Shown piece after piece: positions 61,471 to 64,000 of a stretch of DNA of 64,000 nucleotides (position 1 is its first letter; every line of letters starts with the position of its first letter). Under the pieces are notes generated by a model. It saw only the letters and a list, made by a program, of their open reading frames with translations, did not search any database and was not told the origin of the DNA. The stretch covers positions 124,001 to 188,000 of the forward strand of contig NZ_JMQI01000079.1 of NCBI RefSeq assembly GCF_000695625.1, given 5' to 3'. Origin of the DNA: Amycolatopsis rifamycinica. GTDB taxonomy: Bacteria > Actinomycetota > Actinomycetes > Mycobacteriales > Pseudonocardiaceae. A program made the position numbers and the translations under genes.

Positions 61471-63390
61471 TCAGAGCTTGTACAGGCGCTTCCAGTTCTC
61501 GCGCGAGGTGAGCTCGGGCATGGCCCGCTTGTACTGCTCCTGCACCGCCGCGCCTTCCTTGCGGAGCCGCTGGATGACCTTCGCGCCCTGCTTGGCCAGC
61601 GCGAACATCTTCACCCGGTCGTAGGAGCGGACGCGCACGCCTTCCTGGCTGGCGTCGGTGACGACGGCCGTGTCGAACAGGGCGATGTGCCACCAGTTGG
61701 CCTCGTCGATCGGCACCGCGCCGAGCCCGAAGCGGCTGCGGCCGAGCACCCGGTCGAGGACCCGCTTGATCAGCACCAGGCGCTGCATGCTGGGCCGCGG
61801 CGCGCTGTTGATGATGCCGATGTCGTTGGACGCGATGCCCGGGACGTCGGTCGCCTTGTGGCGCTTGGTCTCCGGGTAGTCGTCGCGGATGCGGCGGATC
61901 TCCTTCATTGCCTCGACCCCGCCGTCACGCAGGATCTCCGGGCCCTTCAGGAAGTCCTCGACGGCCTTGATCAGCGTCGCCGACAGGCCGTACTGCATGC
62001 CGAGCAGGTAGCGGACCAGCTGCGCGATCAGCACCCGCGAAAGCAGGTTCAGGTTGAACGGCGAGTGCAGGGCCGCCGTGATGATCGAGTTGCGCAGGTT
62101 GAAGTACCGGTGCCACTCGTCCCAGTCCTTCATGTGGAAGTCCGCGTGCCACACGCCCGCGCCCGGCAGGGTGACGGTCGGGAAGCCGTGCGCGCGGGCC
62201 CGGTAGGAGTACTCGGCGTCGTCCCACTGGAAGAAGAACGGCAGCGGGTAGCCGGTGGCCTGGACGACCTCGTAGGGGATCAGGCACGACCACCAGCCGT
62301 TGTAGCCGGCGTCGAGGCGGCGCTCCTGGCGGTTCGGCTTCAGGGTCTCCTCGTCCACGCCGAGCAGGTCGGCGGTGGACAGCGAGTGCTCGACCGGCTG
62401 GCCGGGCTCGAGCGTGTTGAGCCGCGCGTACTCGGCGCCGACGTGCAGCTGGTTCGGGTGGAACAGGTTGAGCATCTGGCCGCCGACGATGATCGGGTTG
62501 GCGGCGCGGTTGGAGAACGCCGTCATCCGGATCACCAGGTCCGGCTCGAGCAGGACGTCGTCGTCCATGAACAGGACGTTCGCGTGCTCGGTCGCGGTGT
62601 GCCCGGCGACCTCGAAGAGGCCGCGGGTGAAGCCGCCGGCGCCGCCGAGGTTCGGCTGCTTGATGTAGTGCAGCTTGTCGCCGAGGTCCTTGGCGACCTG
62701 CTCGAAGCCGTCACGCGACTCGACGAGGTCGGTGCCCTGGTCGGCGACGTAGATGGCGTCGAGGGTCTCCAGCGAGGAGACGTCCGCGGCGAGGGCCTGG
62801 AGGTTCTTCAGGCAGTCGTCGGCGCGGTTCATGGTGCAGATGGTCACCGCGGTCGGGCGGATCTTCTCCGGAGCGTCGACCGTCCAGCGGACCTGCTCGA
62901 CGCGCAGCGTCTGGCCGCCCTCGGTCTCGAGGTCGAGCCAGAGCGCGCCGCCGTCGTAGAACTTGTCGAGCTTGCCGGTCAGCGACACCTTCGCCTGCTT
63001 GGCGTCCTTGACCTGCTCGGCGGCCACCACGCGGGGCTCGCCCTCGACGTCGGAGGCGCCCATGGAGAGCAGGCCGGTGCCGGTGACGACGGCCTCGACC
63101 GAGACCTCGGTCACCGTCGTCCAGCGCTGCCAGTAGCTGGCCGGGAACCGGCCGAAGTACGTGTTGCCCGACACCTTGGAGGCGGGCTCGAGGGAGATCG
63201 ACGCCCGTTCCCGCACGGCCGCGCCCCACTCGAGCTCGGCGTACAGGTCCTTGCTCACGATCGGCGCCGGGCCGGCGTAGAGCCCGCGCTGCGCCGTCAG
63301 GCGGCCCTGCGGAGTGTGCTCGGTGAACCGCGTCTCGGCGGCCGCGCCGGCTTCGGTGGTCGGCGCCGGGGTGGCTGTTTTACCGGGCAT
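61471..63390 (-). CDS. glfT2: Galactofuranosyltransferase GlfT2
   Basis: 639 residues, as in mycobacteria. An N-terminal beta-sandwich (about 70-170: GNTYFGRFPASYWQRWT) precedes a GT-A domain (about 175-430) with CTMNRADDCLKNL, NLGGAGGFTRGL, the metal-binding MDDDVLLEP, QWDDAEYSYRARAHGF and a catalytic-region His in GVWHADFHMKDWDEWH (in parts). The C-terminal helical part follows. GlfT2 polymerises alternating beta-1,5/1,6 galactofuranose. Start is 6 bp from the end of the GtrA-like gene, on the same strand. Confidence 0.95.
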   Translation of the reverse strand: MPGKTATPAPTTEAGAAAETRFTEHTPQGRLTAQRGLYAGPAPIVSKDLYAELEWGAAVRERASISLEPASKVSGNTYFGRFPASYWQRWTTVTEVSVEAVVTGTGLLSMGASDVEGEPRVVAAEQVKDAKQAKVSLTGKLDKFYDGGALWLDLETEGGQTLRVEQVRWTVDAPEKIRPTAVTICTMNRADDCLKNLQALAADVSSLETLDAIYVADQGTDLVESRDGFEQVAKDLGDKLHYIKQPNLGGAGGFTRGLFEVAGHTATEHANVLFMDDDVLLEPDLVIRMTAFSNRAANPIIVGGQMLNLFHPNQLHVGAEYARLNTLEPGQPVEHSLSTADLLGVDEETLKPNRQERRLDAGYNGWWSCLIPYEVVQATGYPLPFFFQWDDAEYSYRARAHGFPTVTLPGAGVWHADFHMKDWDEWHRYFNLRNSIITAALHSPFNLNLLSRVLIAQLVRYLLGMQYGLSATLIKAVEDFLKGPEILRDGGVEAMKEIRRIRDDYPETKRHKATDVPGIASNDIGIINSAPRPSMQRLVLIKRVLDRVLGRSRFGLGAVPIDEANWWHIALFDTAVVTDASQEGVRVRSYDRVKMFALAKQGAKVIQRLRKEGAAVQEQYKRAMPELTSRENWKRLYKL

Positions 63391-63396
63391 GGTTCC

Positions 63397-63864
63397 TCAG
63401 TTCTCCTCAGTCGACGGCTCGCGGAAGACGACCCACTTGAGCATCACGAAATTGATCACGGTGGCGGTGGCCTGCGACACGGCCCAGCACAGGGTGTGCT
63501 GCCACGGGGACTCCGGCAGCACGTTCAGCATGAGCTGGTTCACCCCGACGGCGACGAAGAACGTCACGGTGTAGAGCAGGACGAACGAGCCCACCTGCGC
63601 CTTCCCGTCGCGGCGCCCGCCGGCGAAGGTGAACTTCCGGTTCAGGAAGAACGCCGTGGTCGTGCCCACGATGAAAGAGATAGCGCGGGCGATGTCGACC
63701 CACGGTGAGGTGGCCATCCCGGCCACCTGGGTCAGCAGCGTGTAGGTGCCCAGGTCGACGAGGGCGCAGAAGCCCCCGATGAGGGCGAAGCGGATGAGCT
63801 GGCCCAGCAGTCCCGGGGAGGACTGAGCAGCCGCTATGTCGGCTTGCGGATCGGTCGCCACCAC
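63397..63864 (-). CDS. GtrA-family membrane protein (Rv3789-like)
   Basis: 155 residues with four transmembrane segments (about 22-45, 55-78, 88-108, 120-145) and the family motif FLNRKFTF. Proteins of the GtrA family take part in polyprenyl-phosphate sugar transport or anchoring; Rv3789, beside dprE1 in mycobacteria, is linked to arabinan synthesis. GTG start at 63864 (63861 also possible). Upstream of glfT2 in the same operon. Confidence 0.88.
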   Translation of the reverse strand: MVATDPQADIAAAQSSPGLLGQLIRFALIGGFCALVDLGTYTLLTQVAGMATSPWVDIARAISFIVGTTTAFFLNRKFTFAGGRRDGKAQVGSFVLLYTVTFFVAVGVNQLMLNVLPESPWQHTLCWAVSQATATVINFVMLKWVVFREPSTEEN

Positions 63865-64000
63865 TGCATTACCTCGTTGCCTGAGTCATGGTCACCCGCG
63901 CGGGCGCTTGTGCCTTGATGCGCAAAGTGTAGAGATGAGCACTTCAGGGTCACGTCTCGGGCGTGGTTGGGCGTGGCTACCCTGGTCGGGTGACCCAAGC

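Noticed and set aside
63990..64000. Possible start (GTG) of a next gene on the plus strand
   Set aside because: Only 11 bases are visible, so no product can be supported, although a dprE1-like gene would fit the neighbourhood.

Overview
The window is high-GC actinobacterial chromosome, most likely a Pseudonocardiaceae filamentous actinomycete such as Amycolatopsis. The evidence is the dense GC-rich coding, GTG/TTG starts, an SsgA-family sporulation protein, Streptomyces-type carbohydrate operators, a proteasome activator (Bpa), and mycolata-type galactan genes (glfT1, glfT2, wzm/wzt, GtrA). I see no insertion sequence, prophage, CRISPR array or rRNA. There are three tRNA genes.

Layout. 1-7.6 kb: small-molecule and housekeeping genes: aldo/keto reductase, nitroreductase, alpha/beta hydrolase, HNH nuclease, a repeat protein with an exact 32-residue period, an orphan hydrogenase-maturation protease, and a divergent dgdR/dgdA pair. 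7.6-12.2 kb: secreted polysaccharide-degradation island with two translationally coupled GH18 chitinases carrying near-identical CBM2 modules, facing a CBM2-alpha/beta hydrolase. The shared promoter region holds three DasR-like (GlcNAc) sites and one perfect CebR/CelR (cellobiose) site. 12.2-31 kb: two tRNAs, a phosphatidylglycerol lysyltransferase-like protein, acetoacetyl-CoA ligase, an aromatic/histidinol-phosphate aminotransferase, several regulators, a class III cyclase, a FabH-like KAS III, an MFS pump with palindromes read in frame, an SsgA-like protein, a streptogrisin-like protease and a large LuxR (LAL) regulator. 31-46 kb: an SsuABC-like importer divergent from a CitAB/DcuSR-like two-component system, then assorted enzymes, peptidases, tRNA-Ser, and MarR.

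46-57.5 kb is the most striking part. A quinone oxidoreductase, a class V aminotransferase-like protein and bpa resemble the Rv3777-Rv3778c-Rv3780 order of Mycobacterium tuberculosis, and wzm-wzt-glfT1 (Rv3783-Rv3781-Rv3782 counterparts) follow. Between them lies a complete sialic-acid cassette: neuB, neuC, neuA, a GT29/sialyltransferase-like gene, a coiled-coil protein and a polytopic glycosyltransferase-like protein. The simplest reading is that this organism makes CMP-sialic acid and places it on a cell-wall or exported glycan, perhaps the galactan itself.

57.5-64 kb: a small type VII secretion accessory group (PPE-like, DUF3558 lipoprotein, small alpha-helical partner, EspG-like) without the ESX core, then glfT2 and a GtrA-family protein, which return to galactan assembly.

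Five copies of a perfect palindrome (core CACTTTCACGTGAAAGTG) are dispersed at three loci. Ten strong hairpins separate transcription units.
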